Assembly: GCA_935421135.1 (NCBI GenBank)
Contig: OW285190.1
Span: 13,092,501-13,156,500, forward strand
Direction: 5' to 3'
Origin: Bugulina stolonifera
Lineage: Eukaryota; Bryozoa; Gymnolaemata; Cheilostomatida; Bugulidae
DNA: 64,000 nt
Program-made: the position numbers and the translations under genes
Shown here: positions 26,913-38,901 of the stretch, piece by piece
Layout of the letters: every line of letters starts with the position of its first letter
How positions within the stretch are numbered: the stretch's first letter is position 1
Notes under the pieces: generated by a model
What the model saw: only the letters and a program-made list of their open reading frames with translations
Databases searched by the model: none
What the model was told of the DNA's origin: nothing

Positions 26913-29900
26913 ATGCTCATGTTCTATGCCTTTCTCGTAACCTCGGGAGTACTTCTCGTATGTTCGGCACAGGATGAATTCAGGGTAGGAGCTGGTACGG
27001 GTGATGAAACCCCTATGGAAGCAGCAAAATCTGTCCGGTTAGTAAGATACGGCTTACCTACGCTATAATTTTTCTCCAAGTTTACTCTTAGCCTTAGTAC
27101 CTAGTGTCTCGCCTGATCATTATAGAACTGTTTTTAGGTACCTTTTGTATGAAGTGAACCCCGGGGAAGGGTTTAATCTGAGGAGAGATGTCTATATGAG
27201 GGCGGCTAATATGGTTAGTTCAAGTTTACACCCTGCACGATTGTTGAATACTGAACTATCAAGTTAACAAGTTTACAGGTTGTTTTCTTGCATACTGTAC
27301 TATATTATTTTTCATAGTAGTCAACGTGTTTAATTAATAGGTTAAATTTCTAAATGCTGAGAAAGGACAGACCCAATGGGTTCTCGTACTACCTCCTTGG
27401 GGTAGAATCTATCATTGGCAGAGTGAAATAGAGCAGATGCAAATACCATGGAGCCACTTCTTTGATCTTGAGAGTCTTAGAAAACACGTTCCTGTTATGG
27501 AGCTCACTGATTGGCTGAAACGTGAGACGTTCCTCAATGTTCCATTATTTTTGCCAATAAAAATGCTGACACAAACGGCACTTTCTGCAACTTGGAATAT
27601 TCTTATTTCATTGTAAATGAATAAATAATTAGTTAGGAAGTCAGCTTTGCGTGTTTTAATGTTCTACTTTGGTTTTGGTTGTGATTTATTCGGTAGTGGT
27701 TGGGACACCGCCTCTCATTGATGAGATGTACTATCTGCAAGATTATGCCGAAGGCTGGGAGAACGGTGAATGGACTTCCCGTCGCGATATACGTCCATGC
27801 AATGAAGATAATTATTATCATACTCTGGTAGGTAACTAATTAGTCTATTTCTATATTTTGCAATGACTTTCGGTGTTACTGCATAAGAACAAAGTAAACT
27901 TTGCTCCATGTTTGTTCATTTACCTTAATTCTAGTATATTGATTAGATCAACATCATTTCAGGACTATCTACTCATGTCAAAACATTACACTGGTTAGAA
28001 AATCTTCTTGCATTTGTTTCAAAGCAGACAAATTTTGAAAGTTATTTAAATAGTTATCCAATTCAGTAAATTTATTACAAAACCATAAACGGGCCACGGA
28101 AATGTACCCTTAAAATGGTTTTTTAGGTCATCTTCACTAAGTTGAAAGCAAATCAACATTGAATTGCCAAAAAACTGGTAATGATCGCTTGCCATTTGGA
28201 TGTATGCTGAATAGCCTTGCAAGAGTCAGTGGTGGGGAAACAGCGATATTGCTTTGACAAATTTTTTATTGCACACTAACTCGATGATTAGCATGCATCT
28301 CCTAATAGATCTACATGTATGTATGTGTTATACAAATTACGTGCATCAACTAATTGTAGGAAGATTCTGGTTTAACTACTGGCTGGTTCTGGGGTTATGA
28401 GATAATGGCCAAGAAGTTCCAGTGTGTATCTGTCCAGAATGGGATTGGAGAGTTTACGAATTTTTTGCGAGATGAAACCAAAGGTCAATCTATTATGGTT
28501 CACAGGACTGAATCACTCAATCACGGCAAATACTCAGAATGGAGCAAAGAATGGTGGATGGTCAGTAGATATAATTATGTCAAAGAATCTTATGCCGAGC
28601 ATTGTCAACAGGAAGTATTTGGCTCCAGGCCATTAATCACATACCGCTGTCATGCAGAATTCACTTTAACCACATACACGGCGAATTCTGTTAGAGTGAA
28701 GTATTAATAGAACAGTCTCATTTAGAGACTACTTACTCGAAAATTTAATCAATCATACTGGGTCATGTTGCTTTGGCAAGAGTTCTGCAATATGGGCGTA
28801 ATATTACTCGTCTAAATATAATTTGTGACATATTAATAAGGTCCCTGTTTAGTAAGGTCCCTGTCTTTGTGACATATTAGTAAGGTCCCTGTCTTTGTGA
28901 CATATTAGTAAGGTGCCTGTATTTGTGACATATTAGTAAGGTGCCTGTATTTGTGACATATTAGTAAGGTGCCTGTATTTATGACGTACTAGTAAGGTGC
29001 CTGTATTTGTGACATACTGATAAAGTGCCTGTATTCGTGACGTACTAGTAAGGTGCCTGTATTCGTGACGTACTAGTAAGGTGCCTGTATTTGTGACATA
29101 TTAATAAGGTGCCTGTATACAAGCTGTTCTGGGACAGGATGAATATGTATTATAGCTCATCACTGAAGTAGTACAGCTAACAGTGATCACATCAACATAT
29201 TGGTCTTCTGTGATTATTCTCTCACATACACAAGATATAAATAGTTGCTGTAACACCTTACATTGAATTTCTACTTTTTTACAATGATCTCCTGCTATTA
29301 GTCTGATTTCCATAGAAATATTCTTGTCATGTCTTGTAGGCTAGGCGTAGTTTACGCTTCTCAAAATCTCTCAGAGAAATTGCTGACAAGTTTAGACAAA
29401 ATAAGTTGGACTCTAATGATGAAAAAGATGCGACTGTTATGGATGAAGACTGGACTAAGCAGCAGGTCAGTTCTAGATAACTGATAATCTTTAGATATTG
29501 TTTGGGAATTCACTCACTAGCATGTTTGTTAGTCTACAAGTTCATATTTCTAGTGATTGCTCTATATAATAGTAGCAATTCTTTAGGCTTAGGTTTTTCT
29601 TCTCCTTGGCCCAAGGCTATTAGTATACATACGTACCTTATTATTATACTTTTTAATGAAATGGCTGTTAGTTCAATGTTGAACACTGCAGTAGTTGTGG
29701 TTTTGCATAGACAAACAAACAGCACACCAATGTCCTAGAACGAAGCTCTATCTGCTGAAATGAACAATTGGCTTCTAGTGTACCCGAGCCTATATTTGTT
29801 CACAGCCAACCCTCCTCTCCATAACTACAATACTCTATAGAACAGTCGATCAGTACGATAGTCACTTGTCAACATGATTTCAAAAGTTCTCTATCAGTTT

Positions 29901-31199
29901 TCAACCTAATCTGTTAGAACCTGTTTAGGGGTTGTGTTACCCTACTACTAGTGTTCAAAAGGGGACAACTCTTAAGTATTCCACTTCACAACTAATCTAA
30001 TACAACATAGTATGTATTTTGTCTCCTCCGTGTTGTGAAGTTGTAATTTTTTGATTTGTAGAAGGAGCTGGGTTCAGCTAAAGGCGGTCCATACCTGGCA
30101 GCTCATCTGCGTAGAAAGGACTTCCTGTGGCACGAGTCCAAAGATGTTCCCTCTTTAGAGCATGCAGCTAAACAATTGATAGAGCTGTTGAAGAAGCATT
30201 CACTAAAGAAAGTTTTTATAGCTACAGACGCACCTTCATCTGGTAAGAAAGGAACATCGCTAGTGTCAAACTCAGATAATATTATAATATGCAATGAATA
30301 TAATATGTTTCATCTATATTATATTCATTGTATGTAATATAGATGCAATATTATTATGCATTATATCTATATTGCATATACATGAACATATATGTACCAG
30401 TAGCATCAGTTTCACATTGAAATGAGACTGCATGTGTGTCTCTCTGCAGTATCGTATTATAGTGTAGATAATCAGTTGCCCAAGACGTCACATCAGGTAA
30501 GTCAGCCTCTGGTCATTGCACTATAAGTCTGTTGTACTGCATATTCTGTTCTATGGTCTAATGTGCATTTTCCTTTAATGTGTAGAATACAAGACACTGA
30601 AAGACTTACTCAAAGGGTATGAAGTATATAGGTTTAAGCCTTCGTATGAGCAGCTGAATGAGCTGATGGACGGTGGTGTGGCTATTATTGACCAGTGGAT
30701 AGCAGCACATGCTCGGTAAGAACGCCTGAATATTTAGAAACTGTTGTCAGCAATTAGAAAAGAACTGAGTATTTATTAATACTCAGAGGCTAACGGTTGC
30801 AGTATAGAGTCGGTTCTATCAATTTTGTGCCCCCCCCCAAATTAATTAATTTCGGCATTGAGTAATCAAAGAGGGCAAAGTTAATAGTTTATTAAGACTT
30901 ACTCTTGTGTTGTTGGTGTGCTCTCACATTGTCCCCATGTTTTACCAACACTAAAATTTTACTAGCTAGAGCTTCCAGAATTATAATGTATACTCTGTCA
31001 TGTGTGATATCCATAATTGTGTTCCATCAGGTACTTTATTGGTACATCAATCTCTACATTCTCTCTGCGTATACATGAGGAGAGGTCACTGCTGGGGTTC
31101 AGTCCAGACAGCACATACAACAGGTTGTGTGGAGAGAAAGAGGAGAAACAGCATTGTCAGACCAACCAGCCTGGGCGGTGGTTCCCCAAGTATGACTAG
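26913..31199 (+). CDS. POFUT2: GDP-fucose protein O-fucosyltransferase 2
   Basis: Nine exons: 26913-27037, 27138-27213, 27341-27521, 27697-27827, 28360-28560, 29340-29465, 30062-30242, 30586-30715, 31031-31199 (TAG), about 440 residues (human about 429). POFUT2 is a soluble ER enzyme that transfers fucose from GDP-fucose to Ser/Thr in thrombospondin type 1 repeats. The N-terminus is a cleavable signal peptide (hydrophobic [12 protein letters not shown]). The conserved [15 protein letters not shown] holds the Glu equivalent to human catalytic Glu54. [11 protein letters not shown], the GDP-fucose-binding HLRRKDF (Arg equivalent to Arg294), [20 protein letters not shown] and [11 protein letters not shown] follow in family order. 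All nine junctions keep frame. The donor after 28560 is GTCAGT; reading past it gives a stop within 50 codons. A minisatellite occupies the following intron. AATAAA lies 576 bases after the stop. Confidence 0.97.
28826..29120 (+). repeat. 28-bp minisatellite in a POFUT2 intron
   Basis: About ten units of the form GTGACATATTAGTAAGGTGCC TGTATTT run in tandem. The first copies carry TCCCTG in place of TGCCTG, middle copies GACGTACTAG in place of GACATATTAG. The gradient of variants suggests stepwise expansion. It is wholly intronic (between exons ending 28560 and starting 29340). Confidence 0.92.
30281..30370. repeat. AT-rich palindromic cluster in a POFUT2 intron
   Basis: CAATGAATATAAT near 30293 is mirrored by ATTATATTCATTG near 30318, and a second ATATAGATGCAATATT / GCATTATATCTATATTGC pair follows. 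It could form nested hairpins. No target duplication was identified. Confidence 0.55.
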
Positions 31200-31774
31200 C
31201 ATATAACTATTACATCATCTGTGTATCATAATTTAGCCATGGGTGCTATAGCAGCATAGTGTTGGATTTTAAGAGGTATTTTACATTATTACTAGCAATG
31301 TTTTATAAACAATGATTCCTTGCAGTATGCACCTTTTATGTGCATATTCTAGGGCCAAAGCTGTAGTTCTAGTGGTTTCTTCCACTGTGAATTATTCTAA
31401 ATATAGACCAAAAATTGTTATATAGGTACTGAACAGTTTTTGTGCTATTGGTGATTAAGGCACCAACATAGTATTGAGTCAACCTGAACAAGCTAATATT
31501 ATTTTTCTTCCAATATATTGTTTATTATAGATGTATAACTCTTTTTTGTTATACTTGTCCACAATTTTACTTTTACTTCAATATTATAGCTACACGTATA
31601 ATTATAATATAATATTATAATATTATTTAACCCAGACTTTAGATCAATATATAATGTACATGTTGTATAAGTTCGTTGTTTTTTTCATTTTATACAGGGT
31701 GCTAGGATCTGCTTACTTATTTCAGTTATTTGGTCTCAATAATTTTATGTTTTAAACTAACTCTATTATGTGTT

Positions 31775-31780
31775 AATAAA
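31775..31780 (+). other. Polyadenylation signal for POFUT2
   Basis: AATAAA lies 576 bases past the POFUT2 stop in an AT-rich 3' flank. The opposing THADA-like gene ends at 32187, leaving a short intergenic gap. Confidence 0.5.
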
Positions 31781-32186
31781 ATATTGACTGCAGAGGTCAA
31801 TGAATATATTGATTATTGAACAGGAAAATGGGTACATACACCTAGCATATGCAATACAAAGCATAATATATATTATTTATTTCAGCTGAAAGAGAAAATA
31901 TTGACTAAAGAGTATGCTACACACTTGGGTGCAGCAAATCTTGGAGTACCACATTAAAAATCTGCAAATACATTTCCATGTATTGTTATTACACAAGTTA
32001 GATGATTGGCCTTTATGCTGTTACTTTGAAGGGTTCCAGGTGGTTAACATTCTCTTTCAGCAGTCGGATTGTGTACAAAGTTCTCCAGGTGACTGAAAAA
32101 GACTAGATAGTGTTTCCAACCCAATTGCGTCTACTGCAGCTGCAATGCTGACCACAATATAAGTCTGTGCAGTACAGAACCAGCCA

Positions 32187-35100
32187 CTAGCCAGCACTAC
32201 TGTTAGTAAATGTTCCATATGGAAATATTTGTGATAGCAAAGTCAATATATCTAAGGCTACACTCTTGTGATTGGCTATTGATGATGACCTCAGTCTTTG
32301 GATTTGTCTGCTTCCCAAAGTCTTGAGAAACTCCTACAATATACAAGATATACACATTGGAATAATCCCTGGGGAGGAATTGTAAACAACTGAGAGAAGG
32401 GCTGATCAGTAGTGGTATGTGAGTTTCAGATCTGAAAGTATCATCTTCCAATTATAGTAACTTTGGGCTACCTGAATCCTACTAAAACAGCAGTTCCAAA
32501 AGCTGTTGGACTGGGTACTGGACACATGATATGACATCTAGAGTCAAGTACAATATGGAGCAGAGTTTCTTATAATATTGTTAGGGTGGTGAGCATAGCT
32601 TACTTTCCCCCATTTTTAGAGGAGGAGGGTAACACTAATGACAAATATACAAGTGGGTTCACTGGTATTACAATATAGACATAGGAACCAGTCAGTGCCA
32701 CCTCCATGCCACTGTGTCATAACACAGGATAGACATATCAACCACTAAACCACCCTTACAGTATGATATTGGACGTACCTTAGCAGGTTGTTGCTGTTCA
32801 GGAGTCAGTTTTCTACTCCACTCCAACACATGGTATAGAAAATGCTTGAGGTGAGACAGCATTTGCTGCCGAAAGCTTGCTTCTTCATGGAAACTGTTAT
32901 CTCTAATAAAATCATTGACCCATGTAAACTCGTAATCTGTAATCGGTGATGTTGTTTTATGACTTTCACATACGAGTGCAAAAGCTGCCAGCCTTCTCTA
33001 AAACCAAAAAAATACAAAATGCATTTCTAGCAAAGTACCATTTCGACATTCATAATTTCTACATAACATAACAGATAAAATGCAAAAATTTAGCCACACT
33101 TTGATACATGTTCCAATACAGGCGGCAATTGTGAAACTAATTAGGAATAAGACGGACTTATTCCTGTTAACTGTTAACATACCTCACTGTGAGCCAAGTG
33201 AAGGGCACCTTGTATTAGTTTTCTGCTGAGCACCTGGCACCAAATGTCACCTTCTTGCACGTGCTCTTTCAGTAGACCACATGTCCTTGCACGTCTCGAT
33301 AACATGAGATATATGTCTAGTGCAGACTCGTCACACCTGCCACTTGTTGACAACCATTTTAACAATTCAACTATTGTGTCTGGCCATATCTTTATAATCT
33401 TTGGAAGCAGGTTCTACAACAAACAAACAGAATAATTATACTGATACTTTTACAAGATACTTGCTCAGTGAAATATGCCAAAAGGTGCCCTTCTTGGTCT
33501 ATGATAACATTACCAGTTCAAAATTGAACCCAGGGACTATTTAGAATGCACAAGTAGACCATAATATCCACATAAAGTTTCTGTCAGGAGTTTTCTAAAC
33601 AAAGCACACCTGGCCAACGTGTTTGTATGAGTTAGGCTGCCGTTTAATGACATCAATCAGAGGTCGTAGCCATCGTTGCATCCACTCCTCTTGTGTATAG
33701 TCATGTGACTTTCTGTCTGATGACATCATACAGCAGATCAGCTCACTAACCTTGGGTATATAAACACAATGGTTCAACACGAACATTATATGGTTATAAA
33801 AAGCAGCAATCTACGAATGAACTACAGCAAATGCATAAAAACTGATCTCCAATAAACAACCTATTTTCACAAAGTACTTATTTGCATTATGTAAAAAAAT
33901 ATGGAACTGTAGCAGAATCATATTGAACAGACAGTATATTTTATTAAGTGTTCTATCACCATTATTATTTATAACGCACAGTATAATTGTGATTGCTACA
34001 ATCAGTATTGAACAGGGAACTCACATAGTTAGCCAACTGCTGTTGACCTATATTCACTATGACATTACTCAGTAAAGACGCAACGCTACCGTCTCCAGTG
34101 GCGAACTGCAGGATTTCATCCATTCCACACAGCTGGACATATTCCATAAGGAACCCATACTTGCCCTTACGACTCCAAGGGTAGGACATGATAGTATTTA
34201 ACGATTCCACACGGAGATGCTCTACAATATTATACAGATGTTATATACACCCTTAACAATGCCAAGTCAACAAATAGTGTGCAGACAAACAAATAAATAA
34301 GTGGCATGTTGCTAAGATTTTGTAGTACCTATAACAGGCAGAAAACTAAATCATTATAGTAACATCATTTATCCCAACACCTTACACATAAATATATATG
34401 TCAAGGAGCACCTGTCACCCCCTCTCACTGACTCTATACGTGTATATATGCAGTAATACTTTCTTACCAACAGTCCGAATGCATGCCAGCAGGTTTGCAT
34501 AAACTTCTCTACTGCTCTGTCGAATTGTCTACAAAATAGTCTTGCAGTATTAATAAATACACACATATCTGCAATGGCACATGTATACAACGTGTTATAT
34601 TCTGTATAAGGTTGAGGCAGCAACTGCTTAGCTGTTGGGTGTATAATGGATTTCTAAAAGGTGCAATAAATTAGTTTAACAATTTTAAAAGTTCAGCAAC
34701 AGAAGTTAATACAATAGTTATAGAATATTACTCAAGTAAATTTAATCCAAGACAATGCACTGAAAGGTTGAAAAAAAATTTACCATCATGGAGCAGTATG
34801 ACCATATCAATTCTTGTGTCCACAACCTATAAAGGTGACAATCACCAACTAATGGCCGGGTCTAAACCCAAGACACATACATGTACATTGTAATACTAAT
34901 ACATGTACATGTAGAATATAAAAGTCAATGAAGACAACTGCCAGAACTGTATAAGTGAGGGAAACATGGAATTGTATTATTGTACCAAGTCATACAATAC
35001 TAACCTCAGTAGAATGTTCCCAGACAAACAGTAAATAGTTAAATACTGGAGGATAGACATGGGATTCCACAAACTCTCTGTATGTAGAGATCCGCTGCCT

Positions 35101-38100
35101 GAAATAGACAGCAAACCACTCTAATAACAAACATATGATACGTTGAAAAATGTTGGTGTGGGATAATATTTTAATGATGAATAGTAGTATAAGACGCATT
35201 TTTTATATATAGATTTATTTCCTAATATTTCGTCACTTGTCCAAGTAACATCATCAGAAGATAAAATGATGTTACTTGGACAAGTGACGAAATATTCGGA
35301 AATAAATCTATATATAAAAAATCCGTCGTATACTACTATTCATCATATGATACGTGCAACAACACTAGTGTTAGTTACATGTATGTTAACATTACCTGAA
35401 AGAGGCTGTCCAAGTGGCCATCATTTTAATGAACACCAGCTGAGCATTTGTATACATCCTCCTGAAATTAGTGCAATGTGAGTTTACTTACATGGCGGAC
35501 AAGTAGCAGCAATCTATCAGCTGGCTACCAAGTGGGTGAACAGTACATTGTTACATATATGTAGGTACATGAATACATCAGTACATAGGTACATCAGTAC
35601 ATAGGTACATGGATACATCAGTACATACATGTCGGTACATAGATACAAGCATATTAAATTCTCACACCACAGGCAGCTTGAGAACTCTAGTTCAGTGTAT
35701 TCCACACCTTTTACACGTGTATGCTACAAATATACATCATTGCTAAGTGTGTTCCCTATCTCTGAGCTGCATCGATAAGGTGTCAAATACCGAAACAGTA
35801 CACTGTATGCAGATTGAGCATGTAAGGATATACATGTATGTAGCCTACTGTGGTAGTGCCACCAACTTACTCTTCCATGAGTTGAAGTGCGGTGCTGAGG
35901 ATAAGTTGATGTAGGGTTATACTGTGATGCTTATTACAACTGATCACACCATTTAATAGACAACAGAGTGAGAGGTGGTGACAGGTGCTACCTGACAGTG
36001 AGAGGTGGTGACTGGTGCTCTCTGATAAGTTGCTTCCTGATGTGACATCAGCAGCAGTGTGTGATTGCGTCGCTGTAGTAAATGTCGAAGATATCAAACT
36101 TTTAATCTATAAAATACATTTTCAACTGTCCATTGTATTTGGTAAGCATCAATAACAAAACCTGTCATTTGTCATTTCACATTAGTACTTCCAACAGATA
36201 GTACAAACTTTTTAATACCAATCGAAAGGTTATCTACATTTCTCGAAGTTCACTATTTGTCATTCAAAGGGTACCATACCCGAGATAGATGAATGTCAGC
36301 ACTTCCCTCCCCGTCCACGTCACTAAGGGTATGTGATATCTGGGCTATACACAGACCAACCGATATTAGCAGCTCCATATCACCATTCCCTGTAATGTCA
36401 ATAAAAATATTTCCTAAGACAGTCAGTTAGTAGGCATACACTAATGTTATTAGTATAAAAATATTGTAAACTAGCATAGGAAAGTAAACTATGCTAGCAT
36501 TCACGGTTTGTGAATACGAGTAGATAAAATATAAACATCGAGTATTAAAAACATACAAATGTACATACATACATTATATACAGTGTGCAATAATATACGA
36601 CAAGAACAACTCTTCCAAAACCATCCATTGTTTCCATTTGTGGCTGTCGGGAGTTGCGCTACCTTCCACAAGCCGGTGAGGGTGGTTGTACAGTGTAGTC
36701 ATTGAACTTTTGCACTGTGAGCACTAACTGGGATACAGTAAGGCTTCCATAGTATGGTTTCTATAGAGTTTACCCCACCCCCCCCCCCCCAAAGTGAATG
36801 CACAGGGCAACACGACTCCAAATTAGTAAAAAAAATTTAGCACGAGTAGATAACCTTCAAAGACAAGAAGACATAGTACACATGTACATGTATAAAAAGT
36901 ACCCATTTATAACACGATGGCGATGCAAAAAGTAGGTGCATGTATTTGTTAAACAATAATTCACCTTCTAATAGTGTTTGTTGAAGATCGTCCACAGTCG
37001 ATTCTAAACATTCCCTACTCTGTAGATCAACTGTGAGGTGAGAGATAGAAAGGAGCCTGAAGAAAGTCTGGCATGTCATGTGTGCTACTGAGACATTCTT
37101 ACTGTGTGTGCTGCTGTCTACCTTGCTGACTCTGAAGTTATAATAGTGCTATTGTAGTGAGAGGTCATTGATTCTTAGGTCATATAACAAAGATCTAATG
37201 ACTTTAAAACTATAATATTGCATTGAATACCCTAAAATAAATAAAAGGGTCCACTTCGCCATTACTACATATACTTCTCAGTACAAATAAAGTATCCAAA
37301 TATGAAGTAATTTTATACTCTGCATCTGAAATTCTCTGTAGACTACTCCTCAGGTGTCCAGAAGTGTTTGTGATGAACGTTGGCAGGTTTTGAATTACAG
37401 CTTTATATCGACAACTGCCTGGTGGACTTTCTATCAGTCCCTTGACGATTACTATATATTCCTAAAAGAAGATAGGACTTACCAAAAAATCTACATGTAC
37501 ATATAGAAGAAGCATTAGATAATGTACGTATAAGAAGAATATTTACAAGTGAATCCACAGTTTAAAAAAGATCCACATACAAATATACACTATAACTATG
37601 GTAAGTGACTATGCTCATTATATCAATAGGATAACTATAGAGACTTACTTGTGTATCAACCACCTGTTGCAAACTGTCAAGTATCAATTCCTCTACATTC
37701 ACCCTATGCGCTGTCAGTCTCTCTGGCAGGTTGTCACAAACGGACAAGGAGCTGAAAAGTGTTGAAGTTAGTAACAGAATGTATATGTGCAACACCAGCT
37801 ACAGCTAATAACAGAATGTATATGTGCAACACCAACTACACTAACTACTACTACAATCGTGTTCTACTACATGTTGATCAGTAAATAATACATAATAAAA
37901 ATTCTAATCCAGACTCTTAATTTACTTTTGGATAATACAAATGTAACTAAGGAGCCAATGAAACCCCATGAGTGAGTGGAAATGGAGTCGACATTTCCAC
38001 AAGTTGTCGTTCGATAAAATTCAATATGGTGGTTAAGTTCAGATATATAATTAGCTATAGTTGAAATCTGTAGTAGAGACGTATGCTGAAGTTTTTATAC

Positions 38101-38901
38101 TTTGTGAAAACGTAGGTTGAGGCTGTCGTTTTTATGGAAAATCAGAAAACCGACACAACTGAAGCCTACCTTGAGATGGCCTTATGTAGCGAGGTCTTGT
38201 GTAGCGATGAATCTAAATACAGGGTAATAAGAAATCTTATAGCCAACAGCACTTCTGCTCGTGTAGATACTCCAGCACATTGTAGGGACAGTGATACCTG
38301 CAATGGAGAGGAAAGGCTTACTTAGACATGGCTACGTGTACTGGGATTATTTCAAAATTGCAATATTAAGAATATGCATATTTCTTGCTTTATAAAATGA
38401 GATGATATACATAACATCGATATCTCCATGACCTTACGCACCAGAACCTACCTTCTTCACAACTGCTATTTGATCAACCAATGAAGTGGCATTTAGGAAG
38501 TCTTCTACAGAGCCATCAATTACAACTGTGATAAATATATAAATATGTAACACCAAAATACATATATTCAGACATGACACACAAAAAGCTTAGATGGAGG
38601 GATATTAAAAACAGGAAATCGCAATCCCTAGTTTATACTACTTCAATTATAGAAAGCTGAGGCATGTCGCAGTGTTGAACTATTGAAACAGTAATTTTTA
38701 AGCCGAGTCTAGTCACACTATGTTTCGATTACTGCAGCGTGCATCTTCTTATACCTACATCTAATTTATTTGTAAATACAAACTTGATTGTTCCTCAGCG
38801 CTATCAGACAACTGGATCAATGACTCCAAATTTCTTTTACAATTCAAGCTAACTTCTACGGAGTTGGCCGATTTCACCATGCCTGCATGCTTCTTCATCA
38901 T
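32187..38901 (-). CDS. THADA: THADA homologue, N-terminal portion only (744 residues)
   Basis: Sixteen minus-strand exons, all in phase: 38784-38901, 38452-38525, 38170-38297, 37649-37751, 37319-37461, 36965-37131, 36280-36389, 35871-36106, 35396-35461, 35005-35098, 34468-34528, 34025-34221, 33610-33750, 33183-33413, 32779-32997, 32187-32333 (TAG). THADA is a large helical-repeat (ARM/HEAT) protein; its yeast counterpart Trm732 acts with Trm7 in tRNA anticodon-loop methylation. Recognised by its match along the N-terminal part of vertebrate THADA, including FNYLLFVWEHSTE (human YVYTHWEHPLD), YPWSRKGKYGFLMEYVQLCG (WHIKGKYTCLGCLVECIG), WMQRWLRPLIDVI and LAAFALVCESHKTTSP. The last exon still aligns (HKSVALDILTLLSQIFP) and then meets a stop. 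Vertebrate THADA runs on for about 1,100 residues, including the DUF2428 region, which is absent here. The POFUT2 and eIF4E loci occupy the DNA downstream. Donors after exon 1 (GTTTGT) and exon 5 (GTATAA) are weak and set by phase. Confidence 0.8.
32620..32761 (-). repeat. tRNA-derived SINE-like fragment in the last THADA-like intron
   Basis: Read on the minus strand it begins GGGTGGTTTAGTGGTTGATA, an A-box-like TGGTTTAGTGG also seen at 8281-8362, followed by a region with weak B-box resemblance and a non-tRNA tail. Ends are approximate. Confidence 0.45.
35170..35347. repeat. Near-perfect foldback (inverted-repeat) element
   Basis: Two arms of about 80 bp, 35170-35253 and 35265-35347, are reverse complements with only a few mismatches (for example CCTAATATTTCG against CGAAATATTCGG). 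An 11-base loop separates them. The element lies in the intron between THADA-like exons 35005-35098 and 35396-35461. It contains no gene. It resembles a MITE or foldback transposon, but no clear target duplication was found. Confidence 0.88.

Noticed and set aside
31884..31955. Possible extra plus-strand terminal exon (LKEKILTKEYATHLG...)
   Set aside because: POFUT2 already ends at 31199 with the family's normal C-terminus, and a poly(A) signal at 31775 precedes this stretch.
34785..34830. Extra THADA-like exon (VVDTRIDMVILLHD)
   Set aside because: It has plausible splice sites, but including it shifts frame into a stop in the next exon; skipping it gives a continuous match to THADA.
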